64,000 nt of DNA from DATARH01 sp050246595 (GCA_050246595.1 JBFWVT010000018.1:1-64000); one strand, 5' to 3'. Positions 43,720 to 53,536 are shown, numbered from the stretch's first letter. Translations and numbers: made by a program. Notes: generated by a model from the letters alone, not told the origin.

Positions 43720-44910
43720 ATGTACCGAACCCGGGACCGCCTCCGGCGGTCCGCCGCGGCGGCCGTGCGTGCGTCCGCCAAGGCGCTCCGGCGCTGCGCG
43801 ATCATCGTGGCGCTGTCCGCCGCTGTCCAGCCGGCGCGCGCCCAGATCGATACGCTCCCCGGCATGCCGCCGGTCATCAATCCATACAATCTGTATAGCG
43901 AGACCGGCACGGATCGACTCAGCCCGGCAGTGACCCATGATCCGCCGCGCGTTTATGTCCCGAGTCTGGGGGCGCACCGAGTTTACGTCATCGAACCGGA
44001 GCGCCGCGCGGTTATCAACAGCTTCCCGGTCGGCAGAGAACCGCACCACATCGTTCCGTCCTGGGATCTCAAGACGCTGTGGGTCACCAGCACAGGAAGG
44101 CGCGGCACCGAGGGCAGCCTGACGCCGATCGACCCGAAAACCGGTCTGCCGGGCCATCCGGTCCCCGTCGCCGACCCGTACAACCTCTATTTCACGCCGG
44201 ACGGCAGATCGGCGATCGTCGTCGCCGAGCGGTTGAAGCGGCTCGATTTCCGCGATCCGCACACGATGCAGATGCAGTACTCGATCCCGACGCCGCAATG
44301 CGCCGGCGTCAACCACGCGGATTTCTCGATCGACGGCAAATACGCGATCTTTACCTGCGAGTTCGACGGCGGGTTGATCAAGGTGGACATCCCGAACCGG
44401 CGAGTTACCGGTCGCATCCAGCTCTCGCGCGGCGGGATGCCGCAGGACGTGCGCGTCTCTCCGGACGGCACGGTGTTCTATGTGGCCGATATGATGGCGA
44501 ACGGCGTGTTCGTCATCGATGGCGAACGCTTCGCCGAGATCGGCTTCCTCCCGACCGGGATGGGCGCGCACGGGCTTTACCCGAGCCGTGACGGCAGCAG
44601 GCTCTATGTCGCCAATCGCGGGTTCGACGGCCACCGCAGCGGGCCGGGCGGGGTATCGGTTATTGATTTCGCGACCCGCTCGGTTGTCGCCAATTGGCCG
44701 ATCCCGGGCGGCGGCAGCCCCGATATGGGCAATGTCAGCGCCGATGGCAGGACCTTGTGGCTGTCCGGCCGTTATCACGGGGTCGTCTACGCGATCGACA
44801 CGGCGACGGGGGCGGCCACCCAGATCCCGGTCGGGCCGCAACCGCACGGTCTGACGGTGTGGCCGCAACCGGGCCGCTACTCGCTCGGGCACACCGGCAA
44901 CATGCGCTAG
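43720..44910 (+). CDS. Secreted YVTN-type beta-propeller protein
   Basis: A 396-residue exported protein. The arginine-rich N-terminus and hydrophobic core (RRCAIIVALSAAVQPARAQ) form a signal peptide. The mature part is a run of YVTN/YncE-like beta-propeller blades, seen as repeated segments such as RVYVIEPERRAVINSFPVG, TPDGRSAIVVAERLKRLD, SPDGTVFYVADMMANGVFV and SRDGSRLYVANRGFDG. These proteins act in the periplasm or cell surface as binding scaffolds or in quinoprotein-like roles; the specific function is not shown. A start at 43720 is chosen, just after the atpF stop. A palindromic pair lies after it. Confidence 0.88.
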   Translation: MYRTRDRLRRSAAAAVRASAKALRRCAIIVALSAAVQPARAQIDTLPGMPPVINPYNLYSETGTDRLSPAVTHDPPRVYVPSLGAHRVYVIEPERRAVINSFPVGREPHHIVPSWDLKTLWVTSTGRRGTEGSLTPIDPKTGLPGHPVPVADPYNLYFTPDGRSAIVVAERLKRLDFRDPHTMQMQYSIPTPQCAGVNHADFSIDGKYAIFTCEFDGGLIKVDIPNRRVTGRIQLSRGGMPQDVRVSPDGTVFYVADMMANGVFVIDGERFAEIGFLPTGMGAHGLYPSRDGSRLYVANRGFDGHRSGPGGVSVIDFATRSVVANWPIPGGGSPDMGNVSADGRTLWLSGRYHGVVYAIDTATGAATQIPVGPQPHGLTVWPQPGRYSLGHTGNMR

Positions 44911-44960
44911 CAAGCCATCGGATCATGCAGGACAGTTGCATCCTGCCGGATGTTTCAACC

Positions 44961-45037
44961 GTCATTCCCGCGAAAGCGGGAATCCAGGGGACAGCGATCC
45001 TCCGCCGGCCCTGGACCCCGCTTTCGCGGGGGTGACG
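44961..45037. repeat. Inverted pair of palindromes (BIME-like)
   Basis: Two hairpins in opposite orientation: ATTCCCGC-GAAA-GCGGGAAT (44964-44983) and ACCCCGC-TTTC-GCGGGG (45015-45032). Matching outer CCAGGG / CCCTGG pieces let the whole unit fold into one long stem. It lies between the convergent beta-propeller and shc genes. The design equals the pair at 13291-13394. Confidence 0.8.
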
Positions 45038-45121
45038 GAAGAGCTGTCGCGGGAAAACATCCGAATGCGATCGTCTACCCGCATGATCGGCTCTGCCGAT
45101 CGGGGGCCGCTGCATTTGGGG

Positions 45122-47101
45122 TCACAGCCCGAACGGAACCCGCCGCGAATTGGCTACCAATAGGCGGCGATAGCGCGCCAGCGCCCATAACGGGAAGAAT
45201 GCCCGGTAGCCGTGATAGCGCAGGTAGAACACGCGCGGGAATCCGACCGCTGTGTACCAGGGCTCGTCCCAATTGCCGTCGTCGTCCTGCGTCGCGATCA
45301 GATACGCGATGCCGCGCGCGACGGCCGGGCTATCGACTTCGCCGGCAGCCATCAGCGCCAGCAGCGCCCAGGCCGTCTGCGACGCGGTGCTGTACGCCGC
45401 CTTTCCACGCGGCGCGCCGGAATAGTAGCTCTCGCCGGTTTCGCCCCACCCGCCATCTTCGTGCTGACGAGCCACCAGCCAATCGACGGCCCGCCGCACC
45501 GGCGGTGCGTTCGGATCGGTGCCGGCCGCGTTCAGCGCGCTCAGGACCGACCACGTGCCATAGACGTAATTGGTGCCCCAGCGGCCGAACCAGCTGCCGT
45601 CGGTTTCCTGTTCGCGGAACAGGTAATCGATCCCGGCGGACATCGCCGGGTGGTCGGAGGTTGTCCCGATCTGGGCGAGGAACCCGACGCAGCGGGCGCT
45701 GACATCGGCGGTTGGCGGATCGAGCAACGCGCCGTGATCGGCAAACGGAATATGGTTCAGATAGAAATGCGTGTTGTCGGCGTCGAACGAACCCCAGCCG
45801 CCGTTGCGGCTCTGCATGCCGATGACCCATTCCGCGGCGCGGTCGATCGCGTCCTTGTAGCGGGCGCGGTCGAAACGGCTCAGGGCCAGCGCGACGGCCG
45901 CGGTGTCGTCGAGGTCGGGGTAATGCGGATTGGCGTATTGAAAGGCCCAGCCGCCCGGCCGCAACCCGGGTCGCGCCACGGCCCAGTCGCCGACCGTGTC
46001 GAGCACCTGCCTTTTTTCCAGCCAGTCGAGCGAGCGTCGGATCGCCGGCATCAGCGTCGCCTCGCCGACCTCCATCAGCGCGTGCGCGGCAAGCGCGGTG
46101 TCCCATACCGGCGAGACGCAGGGCTGGCAGTAGCCGCGCTCGCCGTCGGCAACAAGCAGCTTGCGCAAGGCGGAAGCGGCTGTCGTGCAGTTCGGATGGT
46201 CCGGCGGATAGCCCAGGCGGTCGTACATCATCAACGCATTGGCCATCGCCGGAAAGATGCCGCCGAGCCCGTCCTCGCCGTTGAGCCGCTCGGTGACAAA
46301 GGCCACGGCCCGGTCGATCGCGCGCCGCCGCGCATCGGCTGGGAATATCGGTTCGGCCAGCCGAACCAGCCGGTCGAGAAAGGTGAACGCATAGCCGATT
46401 GCGGTCGGGGTCGGCGGCGAGATCCAGTCCTGCACCTCGTCGGGAGGCTCGATGAACAATTCGCCGACCGTCACGCCGCGCGGGTTGCGGGCGGTCGGGC
46501 GCAGCGCCATCAGCACGAGAAGCGGGACGAGAACGGTGCGCGACCAGTATGACACCTTGTCGATATGAAACGGAAACCAGCCGGGCAGCAGCATGATTTC
46601 GACCGGCATGACCGGCACCGCGCGCCACGGCACCTCGCCCCACAGCGCCAGCATGATGCGCGTGAACACATTCGACTGGCGCGCGCCGCCAAGGGCAAGG
46701 ATCAATTTGCGGGCCCGCGCCATATGCGGCGCATCGACCGGATCGCCGGCCGCCTTCAGCGCGAAATACGCTTTGACCGAGGCGCTGATATCGGGCGCGC
46801 CGCCGTAGAAGAGCGGCCAGCCGCCATCCTTGTCCTGCACCTCGCGCAGATAGCGCGCGAGACGCTGTTCGAGCGCCGGATAGTCCTCCTCGTCGATGGT
46901 GCCGAGATAGTGGCGCAGCAGGATGTATTCGGCCGGGATCGTCGCGTCGGCTTCGAGCTCGAAGACCCAGTGTCCGTCCGGGTGCTGGGTTGACAGCAGC
47001 GAGGCGACCGAGCGCTCGATTGCGGTATCGAGACCCAGCGGATGCGGCTCGCCACCGAGAACGGCCGTATTGTTCTTCTTCGCCGTTATCCCACTCGTCA
47101 T
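45122..47101 (-). CDS. shc: Squalene-hopene cyclase
   Basis: The 659-residue cyclase turns squalene into hopene and hopanol at the inner membrane. The catalytic acid motif is DLDDTA (aspartates 396, 398, 399). Repeated QW-type motifs are evident (DKDGGWPLFYG, SRNGGWGSFDADN, TDGSWFGRWGTNYVYG, HEDGGWGETGESY, DDDGNWDEPW). The start at 47101 overlaps the hpnE stop (ATGA). It is the last gene of hpnA-C-D-E-shc. The length matches bacterial cyclases. Confidence 0.98.
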   Translation of the reverse strand: MTSGITAKKNNTAVLGGEPHPLGLDTAIERSVASLLSTQHPDGHWVFELEADATIPAEYILLRHYLGTIDEEDYPALEQRLARYLREVQDKDGGWPLFYGGAPDISASVKAYFALKAAGDPVDAPHMARARKLILALGGARQSNVFTRIMLALWGEVPWRAVPVMPVEIMLLPGWFPFHIDKVSYWSRTVLVPLLVLMALRPTARNPRGVTVGELFIEPPDEVQDWISPPTPTAIGYAFTFLDRLVRLAEPIFPADARRRAIDRAVAFVTERLNGEDGLGGIFPAMANALMMYDRLGYPPDHPNCTTAASALRKLLVADGERGYCQPCVSPVWDTALAAHALMEVGEATLMPAIRRSLDWLEKRQVLDTVGDWAVARPGLRPGGWAFQYANPHYPDLDDTAAVALALSRFDRARYKDAIDRAAEWVIGMQSRNGGWGSFDADNTHFYLNHIPFADHGALLDPPTADVSARCVGFLAQIGTTSDHPAMSAGIDYLFREQETDGSWFGRWGTNYVYGTWSVLSALNAAGTDPNAPPVRRAVDWLVARQHEDGGWGETGESYYSGAPRGKAAYSTASQTAWALLALMAAGEVDSPAVARGIAYLIATQDDDGNWDEPWYTAVGFPRVFYLRYHGYRAFFPLWALARYRRLLVANSRRVPFGL

Positions 47102-48498
47102 GGCAGCGCGCGTTCGCAGTCCTGGGTTGTTGTGGGGAGCGGTGTCGCCGGGGGCGGGAATCCGGCCGGCAGCAATTCCGAGTCGCGGCGTCGGATAATT
47201 CGGTCCGCCGCCGCGATGCCCGAGCGAATAGCGCCTTCGATCGTGGCAGGCAAGCCAGTATCGACATAATCGCCTGCAAGGTGAAGATTGTTCCATGCCG
47301 TCGCGGTTGGGGGACGGCGTGCGAGCTGTGCCGGGGTGGCGCGGAATGTCGCCCGCCGCTCCTTGACGATCCGGGAAGGTGGGGTCGGCCCAGGGGCGAG
47401 AGCAGGGGCGAGAGCGAGAGCCCGCCTCACGTCGCGCCATAGCAGGTCGCGCAAATCCTCGGCCGGACGGCCGACGATGCGGTCGGCGGCGCTGACCGTC
47501 ACCGAGAGAATGTCGCGCTTGCGGAACACCCATTCGACGGTGCCGCCGACAACCCCGAGAAACGGCGGGGTCCGCGGGAGCGCGTCGCAGCGGAAATGGG
47601 CGTTGACGATTGGCGCGTAATCGTCGGGCACGACAAGACCGGGCACGATCCGCGCCGCGACCGCCGCCGGTACGGCGAGCACGACATCCTCATGCGGCAG
47701 AATCGGAACGCCGCCGCCGTCGAATCGCAGCTCGATCACGCGGTCTGCGCTGAAGTCGAGCGCCTTCAGCCGATTGCCGAAGCGAACCTCGCCGCCATGG
47801 CGCGACAGGTAATCCAGCGCGGGATCGACAAGGCTTTCCGACAATCCCTCGCGCGCCAGCAGCGGCCGGCACGCGGCGGCGCCGCTTCCGATCGTCTCGG
47901 CGACGATGCGGGAGAACAGCACGGCCGAGGCCTGCTCGGCTGCGGTGTTGAGCGCGGCGACGACGAGCGGCCGCCACAGCCGCCGGAACAGATTCGTGTC
48001 GCAATCGAGGATCGCCGCGACCGTGTCGCCGGCGGAGGCTCGCCGGAGCCTGAGCGCCGCCGCATAGTCGCGCAATCCCGTCCCCGGCACCCGTCGCGAC
48101 GGGCGAAAAATCCACCAGGGCACGGCGCCGCGCGACGGCCGCACCTCCCAGTGCGCGCCGTCGGCGAGATCGACAAACGGGATCGCCGCCTCTTCCGGCC
48201 GCTCGAACGTGTCGAGCGCGCCGATCCGCTCGATATAGGAGAGCGCCGACCGATTGCCGGACAGCAGCAGGTGGTTGCCGTTGTCGATGCGGGCGCCGAG
48301 TTCGAAATCGAAAAACGAGCGGCAGCGTCCGCCGGCATGCGCCGCCGATTCATGGAGCACGACCCGGCGCCCGTCGCCGGCGAGCATCACGGCGGCGGCC
48401 AGCCCGGCCAGCCCGGCACCGACGACATGCACCTTGCCGTCCGTCAGGCTGCCCGCGGGGCTGTCCGTGGGGCCGCCCGCGTGCGACCGCGCCGTCAT
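47098..48498 (-). CDS. hpnE: Hydroxysqualene dehydroxylase HpnE
   Basis: An FAD-dependent amine-oxidase-fold enzyme of 466 residues that reduces hydroxysqualene to squalene. The FAD-binding fold is VHVVGAGLAGLAAAVMLAG, with AHAGGRCRSFFD after it. The C-terminal FAD contact is NNLHLAGDYVDTGLPATIEG. It acts between HpnD and Shc in the three-step route to squalene. The start overlaps the hpnD stop and the stop overlaps the shc start, both as ATGA. Confidence 0.96.
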   Translation of the reverse strand: MTARSHAGGPTDSPAGSLTDGKVHVVGAGLAGLAAAVMLAGDGRRVVLHESAAHAGGRCRSFFDFELGARIDNGNHLLLSGNRSALSYIERIGALDTFERPEEAAIPFVDLADGAHWEVRPSRGAVPWWIFRPSRRVPGTGLRDYAAALRLRRASAGDTVAAILDCDTNLFRRLWRPLVVAALNTAAEQASAVLFSRIVAETIGSGAAACRPLLAREGLSESLVDPALDYLSRHGGEVRFGNRLKALDFSADRVIELRFDGGGVPILPHEDVVLAVPAAVAARIVPGLVVPDDYAPIVNAHFRCDALPRTPPFLGVVGGTVEWVFRKRDILSVTVSAADRIVGRPAEDLRDLLWRDVRRALALAPALAPGPTPPSRIVKERRATFRATPAQLARRPPTATAWNNLHLAGDYVDTGLPATIEGAIRSGIAAADRIIRRRDSELLPAGFPPPATPLPTTTQDCERALP

Positions 48499-49379
48499 AA
48501 AATCCCGTGGCGCAGCACCAACCAGAGCTTCCGTCGCTTGGACAGACCGATCCGCCGGCTCGGATCGCGCCATTCCGAGCGGACGAGCGCATCCAGCGTC
48601 GCGCGGTAAAACGCCCCCATCAGGGCGGCCGGTCGCATCGCCCGCCGTGAGCAGCGCGCCATCGTCCGTCCGGCCTCGTCGAAATGCCGCGTCGCTATCG
48701 CCGCGAGATCGCGGCACGCCGCCGGCAGCGCCGGATGCCGCAACACCTCAAGCGGTTCGACCGTGCGGATACCGTGCCGGTCGAGGATCTCGCGGGGCAG
48801 GTACAACCGGCCGCGCCGCGCGTCCTCGTCGAGATCGCGCAGGATATTGGTCAGCTGCAAGGCGCGGCCGAGCGAATCGGCGACCGCATGCGCCTCGGGG
48901 CTGGGATCGCCGAACACATGCACCGACAGATGCCCGACCGCGGCGGCCACGCGGGCGCAGTACAGGTCGAGCGTCGCCATGTCGGGCGCACGGATATCCT
49001 CGGCTGCATCCATTTCCATCCCGTCGATAACGGCGCGGAAGTCGTCGCGTCGCAGACTGTAACGTAGGACAGGATGGCGCAGGGCGCGGCCGACCAGGCG
49101 TTGCGGCGGGCTTCCCTCGTACAGCGCGTCGATTTCGGAACGCCAGGCATCGAGCGCCGCCGCTTTCTGCTCGGGCGCGGTATCGGCGTCGTCCGCAATG
49201 TCGTCAACCTCGCGGCAGAACGCATAAACAGCGTACATGCCGTCGCGGCGCTCCTTGGGCAATAGCCGCATCGCCCAATAGAACGATGTCCCCGCCGCTT
49301 CGACTTTGCGGCGAATCGCGTCGCGCAGCGCCGTCTCGTCGGGGATCGCCCGGACATTCTCCGACAGCGTTCCGGTCAT
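48495..49379 (-). CDS. hpnD: Presqualene diphosphate synthase HpnD
   Basis: A 294-residue trans-isoprenyl diphosphate synthase that condenses two farnesyl diphosphates into presqualene diphosphate. The two aspartate-rich magnesium sites are REVDDIADDAD and QLTNILRDLDEDARRG. It also carries the family segments YAVYAFCREVDD and GRLYLPREIL. It is coupled to hpnC upstream and hpnE downstream by ATGA overlaps. Confidence 0.97.
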   Translation of the reverse strand: MTGTLSENVRAIPDETALRDAIRRKVEAAGTSFYWAMRLLPKERRDGMYAVYAFCREVDDIADDADTAPEQKAAALDAWRSEIDALYEGSPPQRLVGRALRHPVLRYSLRRDDFRAVIDGMEMDAAEDIRAPDMATLDLYCARVAAAVGHLSVHVFGDPSPEAHAVADSLGRALQLTNILRDLDEDARRGRLYLPREILDRHGIRTVEPLEVLRHPALPAACRDLAAIATRHFDEAGRTMARCSRRAMRPAALMGAFYRATLDALVRSEWRDPSRRIGLSKRRKLWLVLRHGIL

Positions 49380-50239
49380 TGCCGGCGGGCGAACACGCCG
49401 GTCAGGAAGGAGGCCGCGACATCGCCCTTTGACAGCTTGACCCGGCTCGCCAGCGGATCGAAGCGACGCAGCCGGCGTGCCAGTCTTGCGGCAAGAGCGA
49501 CAATGACGGACGATTCCCAGCGCAGCCCGCGCGAGGCGACACCGGGCGGCAGGCCGTGCGCGGTCGCGATCAGCGCCTCGGTCTTGTCGAGCAGCCGGTC
49601 GAGGACGCCACGCATCGCCGGGTTCGCGGCCGGAGCGGCCAACGCCTCGATGGTGCAGCCCTCCGCCGCGAGATCGCTCAGCGGCAGATACACGCGGTCG
49701 AGGTCGCGGTAATCGGCGGCGCAATCCTGAAGATGGTTGAGAACCTGCAACGCGGCGCACAGCGCGTCCGAAGCCGGCCAGGTGTGTCTTCCCTCGCCGT
49801 GCAGGTCGAGCAGCTGCCGTCCGACCGGGGCGGCCGAGTAGCGGCAGTATTCCAGCAGATCGTCCCAGTCGCGATAGCGCAGCTTTACCGCGTCCTGGCG
49901 AAACGCATGCAGCACGTCGTGACAATGCTGCCCGGTGACCCCGGTGGCGGCGAGGCTGAGACGCATCGCGCTGGCGGCCGGCGAATCGGTGCCGGGCGCG
50001 CCTTCAAGGATCGCCGCCATCCGGTCGAGCCGGCGGATTTTCTCGTCCGCCGACAGAACCGGGTTGTCGGCAATGTCGTCGGCGTTGCGTGCGAAGCGGT
50101 AGAACGCGTGGACATGCACCCGCAGGTCGCGGCGGATCAGCCACGACCCGACCGGGAAATTCTCGTCGCCGCGCCCCTTGCCGGACGGCGCTTCGACTGT
50201 ATCGGCCGCGGCGGACGGGTCGGAGATCGCCGCACTCAT
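49376..50239 (-). CDS. hpnC: Hydroxysqualene synthase HpnC
   Basis: A 287-residue homologue of squalene synthase that converts presqualene diphosphate to hydroxysqualene. The first acidic site is HAFYRFARNADDIADN and the second LNHLQDCAADYRDLDRVYLP. It starts at 50239 within the hpnA stop overlap and ends within the hpnD start. The sequence before the first motif, GDENFPVGSWLI, is typical of HpnC rather than HpnD. Confidence 0.96.
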   Translation of the reverse strand: MSAAISDPSAAADTVEAPSGKGRGDENFPVGSWLIRRDLRVHVHAFYRFARNADDIADNPVLSADEKIRRLDRMAAILEGAPGTDSPAASAMRLSLAATGVTGQHCHDVLHAFRQDAVKLRYRDWDDLLEYCRYSAAPVGRQLLDLHGEGRHTWPASDALCAALQVLNHLQDCAADYRDLDRVYLPLSDLAAEGCTIEALAAPAANPAMRGVLDRLLDKTEALIATAHGLPPGVASRGLRWESSVIVALAARLARRLRRFDPLASRVKLSKGDVAASFLTGVFARRQ

Positions 50240-51237
50240 CGCATGTAGCCGTTGGACTTGAACCAAGCGACGGCGTCGGCGATCGCGTAGCGTGCCGGCC
50301 GCGGCGCGTAGCCCAGCTCCTCGATTGCCCGCGCCGAACTGAAGAACATCTTTTTCCGCGCCATTCTCACGCCGTCCACGGTGGCAAACGGCTCCCGCCG
50401 GGTCAACCGCGCGACAGTTTCGGCGCCGGCCGCGATCGGCAGCACGGCGAGATGCGGAAACCGCAGCATTGGCGGGCGACGACCGGTGACGCGGGCGACC
50501 TCGGCGAGGATTGCGGCCAGGTTCATGTTCTCGCCGCCGAGAATATAACGCCGCCCGACCTTGCCGCGCGTTGCGGCGAGCAGATGCCCGAGCGCGACAT
50601 CGTCGACATGCGCGACATTGAGCCCGGTATCGACAAAACCGGGCATGCGGCCGCGCGCCGATTGCAGGATCAGCCTGCCGGTCGGGGTCGGCTTGATGTC
50701 GCCGGGGCCGATCGGTGTCGAAGGGTTGACGATCACCGCCGGCAGACCGCGCGTTTCGACGAGTTCGCGGACCGCCGCCTCGGCCGTGAATTTCGACAGC
50801 TTGTACGGGCCGATCATGTCCGCGGCGCGGCTCGGTGTGTCCTCGTCGGCGACCCCGCCGCGCACGATACCGAGCACCGCGACGCTGCTCGTGTAGACGA
50901 TCCGCTCGATCCCGGCTTCCTGCGCCGCCAGCATCAGTTCGCGGGTTCCCTGCACGTTGATGCGGTGCATCGCGTCCGGGTCGGGCACCCACAGCCGGTA
51001 GTCGGCCGCGACGTGGAACAGATAGCGGCACCCGGCGACCGCCTCCGCGAGCGATTTCGGGTCTTCGAGCGAACCCTCGGCGATCTCGACCGGCAGAAGC
51101 TCCAGATTGCGGCGGTTGCCGTTCGGACGAGCCAGCACGCGCACCTTCTGCCCGGTCTTGACCAGGGCCCGCGCCACAGCCGCGCCGACAAATCCGGTAG
51201 CCCCGGTGACCAGACAAAGACCCGATGGAAGCGACAT
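50236..51237 (-). CDS. hpnA: Hopanoid-associated sugar epimerase HpnA
   Basis: A 333-residue NAD-dependent epimerase/dehydratase-type protein. The Rossmann motif is VTGATGFVGAAVARALVKTG, and the catalytic Tyr/Lys pair is in GPYKLSKFTAE. The family is found with hopanoid genes and is thought to act on the sugar side-chain precursors of extended hopanoids; the exact substrate is not established. It is the first gene of the five-gene hopanoid operon, 104 bp after the AraC-type gene. Confidence 0.94.
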   Translation of the reverse strand: MSLPSGLCLVTGATGFVGAAVARALVKTGQKVRVLARPNGNRRNLELLPVEIAEGSLEDPKSLAEAVAGCRYLFHVAADYRLWVPDPDAMHRINVQGTRELMLAAQEAGIERIVYTSSVAVLGIVRGGVADEDTPSRAADMIGPYKLSKFTAEAAVRELVETRGLPAVIVNPSTPIGPGDIKPTPTGRLILQSARGRMPGFVDTGLNVAHVDDVALGHLLAATRGKVGRRYILGGENMNLAAILAEVARVTGRRPPMLRFPHLAVLPIAAGAETVARLTRREPFATVDGVRMARKKMFFSSARAIEELGYAPRPARYAIADAVAWFKSNGYMR

Positions 51238-51341
51238 AACCTGCCCAACTCACAGCCTGACTGCGGTATTTTTGCAGAACCGCGCGGCGCCTGCACGCCT
51301 TCTGCGCCTCGACTCGCCGCGGAGCCTGGTTGCGGAACCGC

Positions 51342-52175
51342 TCACGGTTCGGGGTCGCCATTGCGCGACACAGCCTTCCCGGCGATTTTGATGCCGGAGG
51401 GCGACACGCCTATCACCTTGCGAAATGCCGCCGCGAAGGCGCTCGCGCTGCGATACCCGTTCGCGCGCGCGACCTCGGAGATGGTCAGTCCCGCAGCCAG
51501 CGCTTCGACCGCATTGTGGAAGCGGGCGCGCTGCCGCCAAACGGCAAAACCCATATCGAGTTGGCGCTCGAACAGTCGGGCCAAGGTACGGCTCGATACG
51601 CCGGCGAGCGCGGCCCAGTGCTCGATGCTTGCGTGGCTTTCCGGCGCGGCGAGCACGGCGTCGCAAACCCGGCGCAGGCGCGCATCGCCCGGCATCGGCA
51701 CCATCAGCGACAGGCACGGCGCCGCCGCCAGCTCGATAAGGATCAGGCGTGCGATCAGCCCGCCGCGCCCGCGCTCGTCATAAAGCACCGGCTCGTCGAA
51801 CAGGGCGAGGATCAGCGAGCGCAGCAGGTCGGAAACTTCGATAACCGACGCCCGGGTCGGCAGACCGGGGGCGCCGTCCGCGATATACAGGGTGCGCATG
51901 TCGAGATTGCCGCGAATGCCGACCGTATGCCTTGTCCCGGCCGGGACGAAGACGGCCCGATCGGGCGGCACGATCCATGCCTCCGCATCGGTTCGCACCC
52001 GCATCACCCCGCTGATGGCATAAAGAAGCTGGTCGCGCGTATGGCTGTGCGCAGCGATTTCAAAGCCGGACGGAAATTCCTTTGCCATCGCCGCGACGGC
52101 GCGCGGCACGTGCTGGTAATCGTCCGGATCGGTGCTGCGCGGCGGCTCGCTCGCGCGAATATGCTCGATCGCCAT
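51342..52175 (-). CDS. AraC-family transcriptional regulator
   Basis: A 277-residue regulator with an N-terminal cupin-like sensor (HSHTRDQLLYAISGVMRVRT, VPAGTRHTVGI) and two C-terminal helix-turn-helices (ALAGVSSRTLARLFERQ and SEVARANGYRSASAFAAAFR). It diverges from the MFS gene with about 100 bp between the starts, the usual layout of a regulator and its transporter. Control of the hopanoid operon downstream on the same strand is possible but less likely. Confidence 0.93.
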   Translation of the reverse strand: MAIEHIRASEPPRSTDPDDYQHVPRAVAAMAKEFPSGFEIAAHSHTRDQLLYAISGVMRVRTDAEAWIVPPDRAVFVPAGTRHTVGIRGNLDMRTLYIADGAPGLPTRASVIEVSDLLRSLILALFDEPVLYDERGRGGLIARLILIELAAAPCLSLMVPMPGDARLRRVCDAVLAAPESHASIEHWAALAGVSSRTLARLFERQLDMGFAVWRQRARFHNAVEALAAGLTISEVARANGYRSASAFAAAFRKVIGVSPSGIKIAGKAVSRNGDPEP

Positions 52176-52276
52176 GGTTGGTGTCGGAAAATCGACGATA
52201 ATTGGCAGGACAGCGGCGCCGAGACAGTAGCATTATCTGCTTTGCGCCCAAACGCCGATTCGTCGGAGCCGTTGTG

Positions 52277-53536
52277 ATGCCAGACCGCGATCGCCTGCAT
52301 TTTCTGCTGCTGAATGTCGGGCATTTTCTCGACCACATGTTCACGCTGATTTTCGCGACCGTCGCGGCGCTGGCCCTGGTCCGCGAATGGGGGATGGGCT
52401 ACGGGGATTTGCTGAAATACGCGACGCCGGGGTTCTTCGCGTTCGGTCTGTTCGCCTATCCGGCCGGCTGGATCGCCGACAAATGGAGCCGCGAAGGCAT
52501 GATGGTGGCGTTTTTCGTCGGCATCGGCGCGGCTGCGATCGCGACCGGCTTCGCCCAGTCCCCCTTGCAGATCGGTATCGGGCTGTTTGCGATCGGCATA
52601 TTCGCCGCGGTCTATCACCCCGTGGGTCTCGCGATCGTCGTCGCCAAATGGAAGAATACCGGGATGCGCATCGCGGTGAACGGCGTCTGGGGCAATCTTG
52701 GCGTGGCGAGCGCGGCGCTGATCACCGGTTATCTAATCGACAATGGCGGCTGGCGCATCGCCTTTATCGCGCCGGGCGTGTTCTCGATCCTGGTCGGGCT
52801 TGCCTACGCCGTGCTGCGCCGGCGCGAGATCGCGGCCGACAACAGCAAGCCGAAACCGGCAAAGACGGAAGCCGCCGCGACCGGACTGCGCCCGAGATTC
52901 AGCAGCGTGCTGCTGCGTATCTCGGTGATCGTGTTTGTGACCACCGCGATTTCGAGCATCGTTTTCCAGTCGACGACATTCGCGCTGCCGAAGATCTTTG
53001 CCGAACGGTTGCAGGATGTCGGGGTGAGCCTGGCCGCCGGGCTCGGCGCGCTCGGGCTTCCCGGCCGCGCCGACATCGCGACCGTGATCGGTTCGCTGGC
53101 GTTTGTCGTGTTCGCGGTCGCTTCGATGGCGCAGCTCGTCGTCGGCAGTCTGCTCGACCGCTACGGGCCGCGGCCGGTGTTCATGACCGTGGCGGCGATC
53201 CAGGTCGTGTTTTTCGCGGTGATGCCGGCGGTGCAGAACTGGGCCGCGCTGGCCGTTGCATTGGGCTTTATGCTCGGCGCGTTCGGCCAGATCCCGATCA
53301 ACGACTACATGATCGGCAAGATGGCGCAGGGCGAGGCGCGCGCCCGCATCTATGCGGTTCGCTATGTCGTCAGCTTCACGGCCCTGGCAGCCGCTTTGCC
53401 GCTGATCGCCTTTGTTTACGAGGGGTGGGGGTTCGACGCGCTGTTCCAGATTCTCGCCCTGACGGCGTTCGCGATCTTCATAACGGTCTCGCTGCTGCCG
53501 CGCCGGATGCCGGTGCCCGCCGCTGCCACAGCGTGA
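52277..53536 (+). CDS. Major facilitator superfamily transporter
   Basis: A 419-residue inner-membrane carrier with about 12 hydrophobic helices in two six-helix halves, split by a charged loop near residue 195 (RRREIAADNSKPKPAKTE). The conserved MFS loop appears as AGWIADKWSREGM in the first half and GSLLDRYGPRPVF in the second. The substrate is unknown. The ATG at 52277 begins MPDRDRLHFLLLN, right before the first helix; an upstream frame was rejected. The divergent AraC regulator probably controls it. Confidence 0.9.
   Translation: MPDRDRLHFLLLNVGHFLDHMFTLIFATVAALALVREWGMGYGDLLKYATPGFFAFGLFAYPAGWIADKWSREGMMVAFFVGIGAAAIATGFAQSPLQIGIGLFAIGIFAAVYHPVGLAIVVAKWKNTGMRIAVNGVWGNLGVASAALITGYLIDNGGWRIAFIAPGVFSILVGLAYAVLRRREIAADNSKPKPAKTEAAATGLRPRFSSVLLRISVIVFVTTAISSIVFQSTTFALPKIFAERLQDVGVSLAAGLGALGLPGRADIATVIGSLAFVVFAVASMAQLVVGSLLDRYGPRPVFMTVAAIQVVFFAVMPAVQNWAALAVALGFMLGAFGQIPINDYMIGKMAQGEARARIYAVRYVVSFTALAAALPLIAFVYEGWGFDALFQILALTAFAIFITVSLLPRRMPVPAAATA

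Noticed and set aside
49376..51361. Long frame suggesting a 661-residue hpnC product
   Set aside because: The extra N-terminal codons read hpnA in the wrong frame; hpnC begins at the ATGA overlap at 50239.
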